Below are positions 15,326 through 25,100 of a DNA stretch of 44,188 nucleotides, piece after piece (the first letter of the stretch is position 1; each line of letters starts with the position of its first letter). Under the pieces are notes generated by a model. That model was given only the letters and a program-made list of their open reading frames with translations. It was not told the DNA's origin and did no database searches. The stretch spans positions 1-44,188 of the forward strand of contig JAIORV010000146.1 of assembly GCA_021107945.1 (NCBI GenBank). The letters are read 5' to 3'. Source of the stretch: Vulcanimicrobiota bacterium (GTDB lineage Bacteria > Vulcanimicrobiota > JAJTBE01). Both the position numbers and the translations under genes were made by a program.

Positions 15326-15997
15326 ATGCTTGAGGTAAAAGATCTTTATAAAACATATAAATATGCAAATGTAAAAATACATGCGGTTAATGACGTGAGC
15401 TTCAATATACGTACAGGAGATATTGTAAGTATATTCGGAAGATCGGGAAGCGGCAAGACAACTCTGCTGAATTTAATAGGAACACTGGACAGACCTGATT
15501 CAGGAGAGATTATTATTAACGGCAAGAATACTCGAGAAGTTTCAGGTTCAAAGCTGGCGGCATTTCGAAGAAGTAATATCGGGTTTGTATTCCAGTATTT
15601 CAATTTGATACCGTACCTTACCGCCATAGAAAATGTTGCCCTGCCCCTGAAATTCGACGGCGTGGCACGATCTGAGAGAAACCGGCGGGCAAAAGAAGTG
15701 TTAGAAGAAATCGGACTCTCGAAGCGACTTGATTTCAAACTTGCCGGGCTTTCCGGAGGACAGGTTCAAAGAGTTGCGTTTGCAAGGGCCATTATAGCAA
15801 AACCTCGAATTGTTCTTGCCGATGAGCCCACGGGCCAGCTTGATTCGAAAACCGCTGAAAACCTTGCCGAGACAATTGTTAATTTAAATAAAAAGAGCAA
15901 TATAACATTTATCATCACCACACACGACCCGGTTATCTCATCAATTGCAAACAAGATAATTTATTTTGAGGACGGAAAGATTCAAAAAAAGGAATAA
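15326..15997 (+). CDS. ABC transporter ATP-binding protein, LolD/MacB type
   Basis: All nucleotide-binding motifs are present: Walker A GRSGSGKTT (about 38-46), Q-loop FVFQYFNLIPYLTAIEN, signature LSGGQVQRVAFARA (about 142-155), Walker B IVLADEPTGQLD, and switch histidine in TTHD. At 223 residues it has the length usual for LolD-like ATPases. AGGAG is 7 bases before the ATG, and the gene is translationally close to the permease, so the two make one exporter. A 208-bp gap with short repeats (16071-16092) follows before the propeller-DUF6754 gene. Whether they share a transcript is unclear. Confidence 0.96.
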   Translation: MLEVKDLYKTYKYANVKIHAVNDVSFNIRTGDIVSIFGRSGSGKTTLLNLIGTLDRPDSGEIIINGKNTREVSGSKLAAFRRSNIGFVFQYFNLIPYLTAIENVALPLKFDGVARSERNRRAKEVLEEIGLSKRLDFKLAGLSGGQVQRVAFARAIIAKPRIVLADEPTGQLDSKTAENLAETIVNLNKKSNITFIITTHDPVISSIANKIIYFEDGKIQKKE

Positions 15998-16205
15998 GGA
16001 AGATGGAAAAAGGAAGAAGGATAACGAATCGCGCTTCCATTGTCTCCTTTCTTTTATCCATTATCCTTAACTCTGCGAACTCTGCGGTGAATTGTTATGT
16101 GCAGGCAAGAAGGAAAATAGCCTTGTTAAACGAATGAATCAATACCTTAAAGTACTGTCTTTTTTTTAGTTAAAAATTTATCATTACCCGGAGAGAGGTA
16201 GGCGC

Positions 16206-18974
16206 ATGGTGAATAAAAGGAAATATCGGTTCCTGTTGACCACAATGATTGTTCTGGCAATATCTATTTTATGTGCCGGGAAAGCATTTGCCGGTAGAAA
16301 CTGGTCTGAACAAGCTTTCGACAAACAAACCGGTATCACGGTCATCGGTGCCGAGAATAAATTCGCAAGAGTTTTCGGCATAAGCATTCTGAACAAGAAA
16401 GTTTTATGGCAAGTGGGAATGCCACAAAGCCGCGGGATAGATATACACATAGAAGATGAAAAGGTCTATCTGGTTTCCCCCGAGGATGTCCGTTTTCAGA
16501 AGACTATGAGGGCGGTCAACATCGCAACAGGAGAAACTTACTGGGCCAACAGGCTTAAGAAAAACAAGCGAAGAACAAAGGTTTATTATGATGACAATAC
16601 CCTTTATTTTGCAACAGAGGAAAAATACAGGGATATAATTAAAGTCAAGCTATACGCCTTTGATAAAGAAACAGGAAAGACGAGATGGACTCCCTACTGG
16701 ATCAGGGGAACTTTCAAGGAGATGCTGAGAACGGAAACCGGAGATTTCATCCTTATAGTTCTGGCATCACAGAAAACTGAAGGTGGGAAAGATCTCAAAC
16801 ATACGGTAAAATCGATTAAAATAGATAAGAATACCGGTCTGGAGGTATGGGAAAGGCCCATAGAAGGCTCCTTCGTATCATTCCCCAAGGAAAACAGCGG
16901 TGTTATCTATTTTATTACACAGAAAATAATCGATAATGTACAAAAAATGACATTCCAGGCAATTAATGCAGAGGATGGCTCGGTTCTTTCCACTCATGAA
17001 ATTCCGGAAGGGGAAAAACCTCTTGGAGATGCCATATTTTACCAGGGAAAACCAATAATAACAATGGAAAGCGGAAAAGTTTTCTACATTGACGGCACTA
17101 AGACGGATATTTCAGAGATGGTTCTCTGGGAAAAGAATCTTGATTCCCTTCCCGTATTTGGTCCGAAAATTATCGAAAATCTTGTTCTGGTTGCTACGAT
17201 GAAAACCAACTACCTGATTTCAATTGACGAGATCGTTGAATGGGAAGGACTACTTTCTCAATTAAAAGAGCATAATACGCCGGCAACATCAAGAATATGG
17301 GAACTCCTGGATGAAAATACAAGAAGCGTAATTGATGGGATAACATCCCCCGAAGAATTGAATGAAAACAGCAGACTTACAATTATCGAGGGATTGAACG
17401 GCATAATAAGTAACAAAGAATTCTATGCAAGGGAATCTTTTAAAGAAGTTAAGCTTGCCAATGAAGTCAATACACTCTTAAATAGATTCTCAAAACTCGA
17501 TGAAAATAAAATACAACGACTGAACAGATGCCTGATGGAATCGATTTTAGTAAGAGAAATATCCCAAAACAGGTACTATATTCATGCACTGGATGCCTCG
17601 ACGGGAAAATCTCTCTGGGAAAAGCCTTATATGGTCGAGGGCACCCTCGAATTGCCCGTATTCATCGAGGGTGATCGTCTTATTGTGGGCTCCCGTTCTA
17701 AAAAAGAAGAGGGAGAGGGAAAGAATAAAACAACGAAGCAGATGTTTCGCATTGTTGCTCTTGACCCTGCAAACGCAAGAGAGATGTGGAAACAGGAGCA
17801 GGAGGGAAAGCTTGAGAATCCCCTTTCAATAAAAGATCAAATGCTCTATGTTATGCTTTATAGGAAAGTTGAGGAAAATGATGTAGTAAAACCAGCTCAC
17901 CTTCTTATAGCAATAAACATCGGGGACGGCACGGAAAGATGGACATATGCAACCAAAACAGTTATTAACACAAAGCTTTATGTTGATGAAGACAGTGTTG
18001 ATTTTGGAACCAAAGCCGGGTTCGCAACTTCCGTCGGTCTTGTTGATGGAAAAAACATTTACAAGTTCTTTGCGGGAATCAACAACGAAATGGATTCCTC
18101 AATAGTTACAGTACAAAATCTGTTGGGATTCGCCACCCAGGACGGAAAATACTTTATCCTTACGAAGCAGGGTAAGAAAGTAAAGGCATTCAACCTGAAA
18201 CCCTGGTTTGCCCTGTGGAAACTCCCCATCTTCATAGGCTGTCTCCTCCTTTCCTCGGCTTTATCGTGGTATATATATCACGCTCGCAAAGGAAAGAAGA
18301 TGTTCATTCGCAGAATTGCCGGACTCACGGCAATCGACGAGGCGGTCGGACGCGCTACAGAGATGGGTAAGCCCGTGCTCTACATCACAGGTCTTGCTGA
18401 TGTTGATGATATACAGACGCTTGCCTCTCTTTCTATCATGGGACATATAGCCCAAAAAACAGCAGAATACGACACACCGATTATTGTGCCATGCTGTCGT
18501 TCTGTTGTAATGAGTACGGCGCAGGAAGTCGTGAAAGAATCTTACCTGAAAGCCGGAAGACCGGATACTTATCGCAAGGAGAATATCCATTATCTCACAG
18601 ATGACCAGTTCGGTTATGTAGCGGGTGTTGACGGTATCATGGTTCGTGAGAAGCCCGCCGCCAACTTCTATCTGGGTAAATTCTACGCCGAGTCCCTTAT
18701 TCTCGCCGAGACAGGTCACTCCACGGGAGCGATTCAAATTGCCGGCACGGCGGAAGCGGCGCAATTGCCGTTCTTTGTAGCCGCCTGCGATTATACTCTC
18801 ATAGGTGAGGAATTATTCGCGGCATCGGCATACCTCTCCAAGGATCCTCAACAGATAGGATCCCTTAAAGGTCAGGACATTGCCAAGGCGATTATGCTGG
18901 CGGTAATTATTATCGGATGCATATTGCTCACATTTGATATTGACTGGATGAAGCTTCTGCTCTCCACCCAATGA
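16206..18974 (+). CDS. Exported beta-propeller fused to a DUF6754-like membrane domain
   Basis: A signal peptide (MVNKRKYRFLLTTMIVLAIS, cleavage near AFA at 29) leads into ~640 residues of PQQ/quinoprotein-like propeller repeats with Trp-centred strands (GKTRWTPYW, TGLEVWERPI, GKSLWEKPY, GTERWTYA). A coil-rich insert at about 345-445 interrupts the propeller. A membrane helix at about 672-692 is followed by ~200 residues matching what I know as DUF6754 (GLTAIDEAVGRATEMGKP, VPCCRSVV, GAIQIAGTAEAAQLPFFVAACD, LIGEELFAASAYL) and a last helix at about 893-915. Predicted topology puts the propeller outside and the DUF6754-like part in the cytoplasm. The three membrane genes downstream run in the same direction. 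Function unknown. PQQ binding itself is not implied. Confidence 0.82.
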   Translation: MVNKRKYRFLLTTMIVLAISILCAGKAFAGRNWSEQAFDKQTGITVIGAENKFARVFGISILNKKVLWQVGMPQSRGIDIHIEDEKVYLVSPEDVRFQKTMRAVNIATGETYWANRLKKNKRRTKVYYDDNTLYFATEEKYRDIIKVKLYAFDKETGKTRWTPYWIRGTFKEMLRTETGDFILIVLASQKTEGGKDLKHTVKSIKIDKNTGLEVWERPIEGSFVSFPKENSGVIYFITQKIIDNVQKMTFQAINAEDGSVLSTHEIPEGEKPLGDAIFYQGKPIITMESGKVFYIDGTKTDISEMVLWEKNLDSLPVFGPKIIENLVLVATMKTNYLISIDEIVEWEGLLSQLKEHNTPATSRIWELLDENTRSVIDGITSPEELNENSRLTIIEGLNGIISNKEFYARESFKEVKLANEVNTLLNRFSKLDENKIQRLNRCLMESILVREISQNRYYIHALDASTGKSLWEKPYMVEGTLELPVFIEGDRLIVGSRSKKEEGEGKNKTTKQMFRIVALDPANAREMWKQEQEGKLENPLSIKDQMLYVMLYRKVEENDVVKPAHLLIAINIGDGTERWTYATKTVINTKLYVDEDSVDFGTKAGFATSVGLVDGKNIYKFFAGINNEMDSSIVTVQNLLGFATQDGKYFILTKQGKKVKAFNLKPWFALWKLPIFIGCLLLSSALSWYIYHARKGKKMFIRRIAGLTAIDEAVGRATEMGKPVLYITGLADVDDIQTLASLSIMGHIAQKTAEYDTPIIVPCCRSVVMSTAQEVVKESYLKAGRPDTYRKENIHYLTDDQFGYVAGVDGIMVREKPAANFYLGKFYAESLILAETGHSTGAIQIAGTAEAAQLPFFVAACDYTLIGEELFAASAYLSKDPQQIGSLKGQDIAKAIMLAVIIIGCILLTFDIDWMKLLLSTQ

Positions 18975-18983
18975 TATATGACT

Positions 18984-19007
18984 ATTCCAGGGATTTATCC
19001 CTGGAAT
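18984..19007. other. Perfect 11-bp hairpin with 2-nt loop inside the membrane operon
   Basis: ATTCCAGGGAT and ATCCCTGGAAT flank a TT loop, ten bases after the propeller-DUF6754 stop and 38 bases before the next ATG. The T-content after it (TTAATTAATC) is weak for a terminator. It has the same 2-nt-loop build as the dispersed palindromes. It could trim or stabilise the transcript, or partly terminate between gene 1 and gene 2. Confidence 0.6.
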
Positions 19008-19045
19008 TTAATTAATCCTTTCGATCTGGTAAAAGGAGCTGGATA

Positions 19046-19690
19046 ATGAGAAGAGAAATTCCGATGGCAATTACGACCATCACCGGAGTTATAATGATTG
19101 TCGTGTTCTTTGTTCCCATGTGGGGGCACTGGAGCGATATTTTCTTGAAATGGTTCACGGTTATAGCTGGATTCGCCCTTGTCCTGGGAGCGGGCAGTCT
19201 CCTCCTGGTTAACCTCAATAAAATCAGCAGGAAAGCTTCCGGGTGGGGTTACAATGTGATACTTATTCTGGGGCTTTTTGTAATGGCGGGTCTGGGCATA
19301 TTTCAGGGAATCAAGCCCGGCACCCCCTATGACTTCATCTTCAGATATATCTTCACCCCTCTGTCCGCAACAATGTTCAGCCTTCTGGCGTTTTATATCG
19401 CTTCGGCTGCATTCAGAGCGTTCAAAGCGAAATCACCGGAAGCGGCTCTTTTGCTAATAACCGCTTTTGTGGTTATGATAGGGCGAGTGCCTATTGGCGA
19501 GGTTATGTGGAATTGGCTTCCCTGGGCAAAAGCATTACCTTTGACAACAATTATCGAGGATTGGGTAATGGGTTGCTTCAATACCGCAGGACAAAGAGCG
19601 ATTATGCTTGGAGCTTCCATTGGGATAATATCGACTTCCCTGAAAATATTACTTGGAATCGAGAGATCTTATCTTGGTGGAGGTGAATAA
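19046..19690 (+). CDS. Polytopic membrane protein of the DUF6754-linked set
   Basis: I do not recognise a named family. The 214 residues give about six hydrophobic helices: about 8-25 (ITTITGVIMIVVFFVPMW), 35-55, 68-86, 103-122, 130-145 and 190-207. Charged residues are few, and two conserved-looking segments are GRVPIGEVMWNWLPW and PLTTIIEDWVMGCFNTAGQR. AGGAG is 7 bases before the ATG. The next gene starts three bases after its stop, with that gene's GGAGG inside this reading frame, so the two are translationally coupled. It is probably an integral subunit of a complex with the propeller-DUF6754 protein. Confidence 0.85.
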   Translation: MRREIPMAITTITGVIMIVVFFVPMWGHWSDIFLKWFTVIAGFALVLGAGSLLLVNLNKISRKASGWGYNVILILGLFVMAGLGIFQGIKPGTPYDFIFRYIFTPLSATMFSLLAFYIASAAFRAFKAKSPEAALLLITAFVVMIGRVPIGEVMWNWLPWAKALPLTTIIEDWVMGCFNTAGQRAIMLGASIGIISTSLKILLGIERSYLGGGE

Positions 19691-19693
19691 GGA

Positions 19694-20521
19694 ATGTTTG
19701 AAAAACTACAAAACCTTGACCGCAGATGGATATTCCTTTTTGTTTTACTTTCAGTTATTATTCCGCTGTTGTTTCCCCTGGGTCTTAAACTTCATACAAG
19801 CCCTCCGGTTGAGGATATATACAACTATATCGAGAATCTTCCCGAGGAAAGTGTGATACTTGTCAGTTTTGATTACGGACCTTCAACCGAAATCGAATTG
19901 AATCCCGCTGCAAAGGCAGTTGTGCGTCACGCTTTCAGAAAAAAGATTAAAGTTGTTACTATGGCTCTGTGGCCGATGGGGGCGCAGATGTCACAAAATG
20001 TTATGAAAGAAGTGGCGGAGGAATTCGACGCTGAATATGGCAGAGATTATGTCAACCTAGGGTATAAAGCCGGTGGAAGTGTACTTTTGTTAAGTCTGAA
20101 AAGCGGCTTTGCCCAGCAGTTTCCCACCGATGTAAACAATGTTCCGCTATCCGATCTTCCCCTGATGAATAAGGTGAAAGATTACAACAACTGTGCCTTG
20201 GTTGTAAGCCTATCGGCCGGTGTGCCGGGAATCAGGGAATATGTTCTTATCGTCAACACCCAATTCGGAAAAACAATGGCAGGGGCTTGTACGGCGGTTA
20301 CCGCTCCGGAGATGTACACATTTTTAAACTCAGGACAGCTTATGGGACTCATGGGTGGACTCAAGGGTGCGGCGGAATATGAAAAGCTTGTTGGAATTGA
20401 GGGTAACGCCAGGAAAGGTATGGATGCACAATCAGTCGTACACCTGGTTATTGTCTTGTTTATTATTCTCTCCAACATTATCTATTTTGTAGGTGAATAC
20501 AGGCGAAAAAGGATGGAGTGA
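19694..20521 (+). CDS. Bitopic membrane protein with large alpha/beta domain, DUF6754-linked set
   Basis: An N-terminal helix (about 11-30, WIFLFVLLSVIIPLLFPLGL) and a C-terminal helix (about 245-265) bracket a ~200-residue alpha/beta domain. That domain has strand-like segments ESVILVSFDYG, KIKVVTMALWP, GGSVLLLSL and CALVVSLSAG, and a segment FGKTMAGACTAVTAPEMYTF. With a positively charged N-terminus (FEKLQNLDRR) and tail (EYRRKRME), both ends are probably cytoplasmic and the domain extracytoplasmic. No catalytic signature is visible. The gene follows the previous one by 3 bp. A 188-bp gap with an ACCACGAAG-type repeat (20535-20553) separates it from the next membrane gene. Confidence 0.85.
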   Translation: MFEKLQNLDRRWIFLFVLLSVIIPLLFPLGLKLHTSPPVEDIYNYIENLPEESVILVSFDYGPSTEIELNPAAKAVVRHAFRKKIKVVTMALWPMGAQMSQNVMKEVAEEFDAEYGRDYVNLGYKAGGSVLLLSLKSGFAQQFPTDVNNVPLSDLPLMNKVKDYNNCALVVSLSAGVPGIREYVLIVNTQFGKTMAGACTAVTAPEMYTFLNSGQLMGLMGGLKGAAEYEKLVGIEGNARKGMDAQSVVHLVIVLFIILSNIIYFVGEYRRKRME

Positions 20522-20534
20522 GTCTGAGGAAATT

Positions 20535-20553
20535 AACCACGAAGGACACGGAG
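20535..20553. repeat. ACCACGAAG-type repeat fragment within the operon
   Basis: The string AACCACGAAGGACACGGAG belongs to the same short-repeat family as 11231-11263. The gap 20522-20709 also holds AT-rich text with short iterations of GGAGAATGGATTA. Nothing coding is visible. Confidence 0.6.
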
Positions 20554-20709
20554 ATAATTATATGTCGATAGCGGAGTTCTTCAGAACTCAATTAAGGGAT
20601 TACGAATAAACGAATAACGGAGAATGGATTATGGAGAATGGATTACAAATACTATTTCCAACCTCTATTTTCTAATTTCCATCTTCTATTTTGAAAGGGG
20701 AATTTTCGA

Positions 20710-21480
20710 ATGATACTGGCAGGATTGTCAAACTTGAGCGGCATTTCCACGCTGGCAATGGCGATAGGACAACAAATAACAATGAAACATATTGTTGGAA
20801 CTTGGATTGCCGCGTTTCTCACAATCTGCATTTTCAGCTTCCTATATGATGACAACCCCCTGTATAAATTCGCCGAGCATCTGTTTGTCGGCGTATCGGC
20901 GGGCTACATCATTGCAACAACATACAGAAATGTCATGGTACCCAACCTATACGGCAACATTAAAACGGGAGTCATGATCCTTGTAAAGACAGGATCTTTC
21001 CAATGGCAATACTTGTCGTTTATCCTCGCCGGAGTGATGGGGATTATGTTGCTTATGAAACTTGTACCCAAATTCAACTGGATTGCAAGATGGCCCCTCT
21101 CATTCATGGTGGGAACGGCATCCGGATTGGGCATTGTATTTACAATGGAGGCGCTTGTATTAAAGCAGGTAGATGCAACATTGGTTCCCCTTCTTGTGAG
21201 GACGGCTTCAAACAGTATTCAATGGAGTAGTACAGTTCAAAATTGGTTCATGGTGTTAGGTGTATGTTCCGGGCTTATATATTTCTATTTCTCGAAAGAA
21301 CACAAAGGCTTATTCTTTGGTACATTCTCAAGGATTGGGATCTATGTACTGATGATGGCATTCGGCGCGGCGTTCGGATACACCGTAATGGCTCGTGTCT
21401 CACTCCTCATCGGAAGAATGCTTTTCTTCAGAGACCAGTGGTGGCCGGTGTTCAAGGCAACCTTTGGCATTGAAGGATAG
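20710..21480 (+). CDS. Polytopic membrane protein, last gene of the DUF6754-linked set
   Basis: Not recognised by family name. The 256 residues give about seven hydrophobic helices, with short polar links. A recognisable block is NPLYKFAEHLFVGVSAGYII (about 49-68) followed by TYRNVMVPNLY. Another is RWPLSFMVGTASGLGIVFTM (about 127-146). The C-terminus has a further helix with FGAAFGYTVMARVSLLIGR. AAGGGG precedes the ATG by 8 bases. It runs in the same direction as the two membrane genes and the propeller-DUF6754 gene before it, and I infer that the four products assemble in the membrane. No transport or catalytic motif is visible. Confidence 0.83.
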   Translation: MILAGLSNLSGISTLAMAIGQQITMKHIVGTWIAAFLTICIFSFLYDDNPLYKFAEHLFVGVSAGYIIATTYRNVMVPNLYGNIKTGVMILVKTGSFQWQYLSFILAGVMGIMLLMKLVPKFNWIARWPLSFMVGTASGLGIVFTMEALVLKQVDATLVPLLVRTASNSIQWSSTVQNWFMVLGVCSGLIYFYFSKEHKGLFFGTFSRIGIYVLMMAFGAAFGYTVMARVSLLIGRMLFFRDQWWPVFKATFGIEG

Positions 21481-21606
21481 AGCATCGTAACAACAAACCG
21501 ATTAACTCCGGAAATCAAGGATTTAGACCGGCATCAGCAAAACATACGAAGATGACAACCGCAAAACAATGCCAAACCTCGCAGGCTATCATCGGGTCCT
21601 CCCCAT

Positions 21607-21658
21607 GGTAGCACCGGCATCTTGCCACGACAATCGAGGCTTCAAGCCTCACCTACAG
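21607..21658. repeat. GTAG...CTACAG dispersed repeat in a 494-bp gene-free gap
   Basis: The sequence runs from GGTAGCACCGGCATCTTGCC through hairpin GAGGCTTCAAGCCTC to CTACAG, closely matching 35529-35580. The surrounding gap 21481-21974 also has a hairpin at 21856-21871 (stem CAGGTC) and no supported gene. Confidence 0.7.
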
Positions 21659-21974
21659 ATAGCTTATCTTTATTTATTGGTTTATCCAAAAATGCAGATA
21701 AAGTCTTCAGACCTCCGCATTTATAGTCCCTGCCCAAAATTAAATACAATATATTGGCGGGCATAAACAGTCTGTCCCGTGACTATAAATGCTTGAATGT
21801 TTTACAAGCCGACTTTGAATTTGACTCAATCGTCCATATTTAACCCGGGTAGTCGCAGGTCTCCTGACCTGCCAAGCTTACCGGGTTTCCGGGAATAGCC
21901 GGAAGATCAGCCCCTACCCAGCTTGAAGGCAATCCGAGAATTATACGAGAAGCCAGATCGATTCTTGAAATAAA

Positions 21975-22169
21975 TTGACCTACATTTTGAGTTATTGGAT
22001 GGACTGTAAAGACCAGAGCGATGTGATGGGGGACTTTTTAAAAAGTTATGAGGAAGCAGCTCCTGCATTGAGTTATATTGTCAAGCCTGTTGATTTTGAT
22101 GCGTTTTTTATGGCTTACGCAGATATGGGACTCCACTATCTGGTTTTGAACCAACCACAATATTACTAA
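21975..22169 (+). pseudogene. Remnant of a CheY-like response regulator (C-terminal part)
   Basis: The frame encodes YIVKPVDFDAFFMAYADMGL then HYLVLNQP. This is the last third of a small response regulator: the conserved Lys-Pro of the REC domain, then the C-terminal helix and the LGLYWLxLNxP ending common in the Rcp1-like subfamily. The phosphoacceptor Asp and the first two thirds are absent, and text upstream of 21975 shows no matching frame. Alternatively a short protein is still made, but no Shine-Dalgarno is seen. It sits 27 bp before the hybrid kinase, so the kinase operon probably once began with this regulator. Confidence 0.7.
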
Positions 22170-22196
22170 ATATCTGCAATAATTTTTGGGGGAAAT

Positions 22197-25100
22197 ATGA
22201 AAAAGAAAATTCGCATTCTTATACTGGAAGATGTTCCGGCCGACTATGATTTATTAGTGCATGAAGTTCGCAAGGCAGGAATTGTATTTATATCAAAACG
22301 AGTTGAAACAAGAGAAGACTTTCTTAGAGAACTTGATGAATTCGCTCCCGATATCATTCTCTCGGACTACAAACTTCCAGGTTTCGATGGAATGAGCGCA
22401 CTTCGCCTGAAGAATGAGCATGCTCCCTCAACTCCCTTCATTATCGTTACAGGTTCTATAAATGAAGAAGTGGCTGTAGAGTGTATTAAAGCCGGTTCTG
22501 ATGATTATGAGTTAAAGGAAAATCTTATCCGTCTCTTTCCTGCGATTAAAAAAGCGTTAGAAAACAAACAAATCAAGGATAATAAAGAACGTGCAGAAAC
22601 GGCGTTGCAGGAAAGCGAGGGACGATTCAGAGCCATGATGGAGCAGTCTCCAATCGCCGTCCAAATGATGACTCCCGATGGCAGGATTGTGCAGGTCAAT
22701 GATGCCTATCTGAAACTCTGGGGGTTTACCCCGCAGGTCATGCAGCAGGTCTATAGTGAGTACAACATTCTCCAGGACGAGCAGGTCAGGAGCCTGGGGC
22801 TTATGCCATACATTGAAAGGGCATTTGCGGGTGAGGCTGTCTCCCTGCCACCGTTTGAGTATGACGCCCTGGAGACCATGAAAACAGAGGGGGGAAAACG
22901 TTGGATTCAGTCTTTTATATATCCTGTTAAGGACAAAAACGGGAAAATTCAGAATTTATTCATGATGCATGAAGACATCACCGAACGCAAGAAGCACCTG
23001 GAAACTATGAAGCGATACCGCTTTCTTTTAGAGTCCCTCACCGATGGTGTTCTCATCATTGATCAAGAATGGCGATATCTTTCGTTAAATGATGAAGTTG
23101 CCCGAATGGTTCAAATGCCGAAGGAGAAACTAATAGGGAACAAGATGACCGATTTGTTCCCGGGCATAGAGCATACCGTCTTCGGCAAGACTTACAGCCA
23201 GGTGCTGGAAACTGGCGAACCTGCCACTGCTTCTGACGAATTTACCTTTTCAGACGGGCGGAGGGGCTGGTATGAGGTACAGGTTTTCCCCGCCACAGAA
23301 GGCCTTCTTATCATAGTGGCTGACATCACCGAACGCAAGCGGGCACAGGATACACTTTTTGCTGAAAAAGAACGACTTGAGGTAACTTTACGCTCAATCG
23401 GTGATTGCGCGATTGTTACCGATAATAATGGAAAAATAGAGCTTGTCAATAAAGTTGCAGAAGAATTAACCGGATGGACCCAACAAGAGGCTATAGGCAA
23501 ACCCCTTAATGAGGTCTTTTGTATCATTAACGAAAAGACCGGAAGACCCTGTGAAAATCCTGTGGAAAAGACAATTAGTTCAGGCAGGATTATCGGACTT
23601 GCAAACGACACGGTTCTCATAGCAAAAGACGGCACTGAGAAAATCATAGCCGACAGCGCCGCCCCTATACGGGATAAGGATGGCAATGTTATTGGAGTGA
23701 TCCTGGTATTTCACGATATAACGGAAAAGAAAAAGGCGGAGAAGGCACTACAAAAGGCTCATGATGAACTGGAAATTCGAGTTCTGGAAAGAACTGCAAA
23801 TCTATCAAATGCAAATAAGCTTCTCCAGGAAGAAATCGCGGAACGCAACCAGGTGGAGCAGGCACTGCGGGATAGCGAGGAACGTTTCAGGAATTTCGTT
23901 GAGAATTCCAATGATATAATTTATACATTAAATAAAAATGGAGTATTTCTTTATGTTTCCAGTGGATGGACAAGAATTCTGGGGCATGATATCAAGGATG
24001 TTGTTGGTAAACCTTTGGCACCTTTTATCCATCCGGATGATGTGCCGGTATGCTTTGCTTTCCTGAAAAAGGTGATAGATACGGGAGAACCGCAAGGCGG
24101 TGTTGAATACAGGATAAAGCATTTGGACGGCACACTGAGATGGCATGCTTCCAATGCCTCCTGCATAAAAGATGAAGATGGTAACGTATTATATTTTCTT
24201 GGTATTTCCCGCGACATCACCGAGCAAAAACGGGTAGAGCAGGCACTGCGGGAGAGTGAGAAGAGATTCCGGGATTTATCCGAGAGCACAAGCGATTGGA
24301 TATGGGAAGTAAACGAAAATGCGCAATATACTTATACCAGCCCCGTGATAAAGAACCTACTGGGGTATGAACCGGAGGAAGTAATAGGCAAAACACCCTT
24401 TGATCTGATGTCCAAAGAAGAAGGGCAACGAGTCGGGAAAATCTTCGCTGGAATTGTAGAAAAGCGAGAACCTTTCTTCCACCTGGAAAATAATAATCTT
24501 CATAAGGACGGTCGCTCGGTTTATCTCGAAACAAGCGGTGTTCCGATTTTCGACGAAGCTGGAAGTTTCAGAGGTTACAGGGGTATTGATCGCGATATAA
24601 CACAGCGAAAAGAGACGGAAGAGGAATTAGACAAATACCGTGCAAATCTCGAAGAGAAGGTAGAGGAACGCACCAAACAATTAGAGAATGCAATCGAATT
24701 ACTTCATGAGGAAATTGACAACCACAAGAAGTCGGAGGAAGAGTTAAAGAGAAAAATGGCGGAGCTGCTAAAAACACAAAATGAACTTGAAGCCGTCAAC
24801 AAGGAGCTGGATTCCTTCACCTATACCGCCTCACACGATCTGAAAGAACCATTGAGAGGAATAGTGGCATTCTGCGGATTTCTCATGGAAGATTACCAGG
24901 ACAAGCTGGATGATACAGGGAAAAATTATCTAAAACGTATTACAGCATCCACAGTCCGTTCGATAAATTTGATTGATGACCTACTTATTCTGTCCAGAAT
25001 TTCCAGAATCAGGAATCCCTACATCTCGGCTGATTCCGGAAGAATTGTCAAAAATGCAATAAGACGACTTGACCCCATTCTTGAAGAGAGAAAAGTCAGG

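Noticed and set aside
16206-18974. Propeller domain as a PQQ-dependent dehydrogenase
   Set aside because: Only the generic Trp-centred propeller pattern is present; no PQQ-binding disulfide or catalytic Asp motif could be identified.
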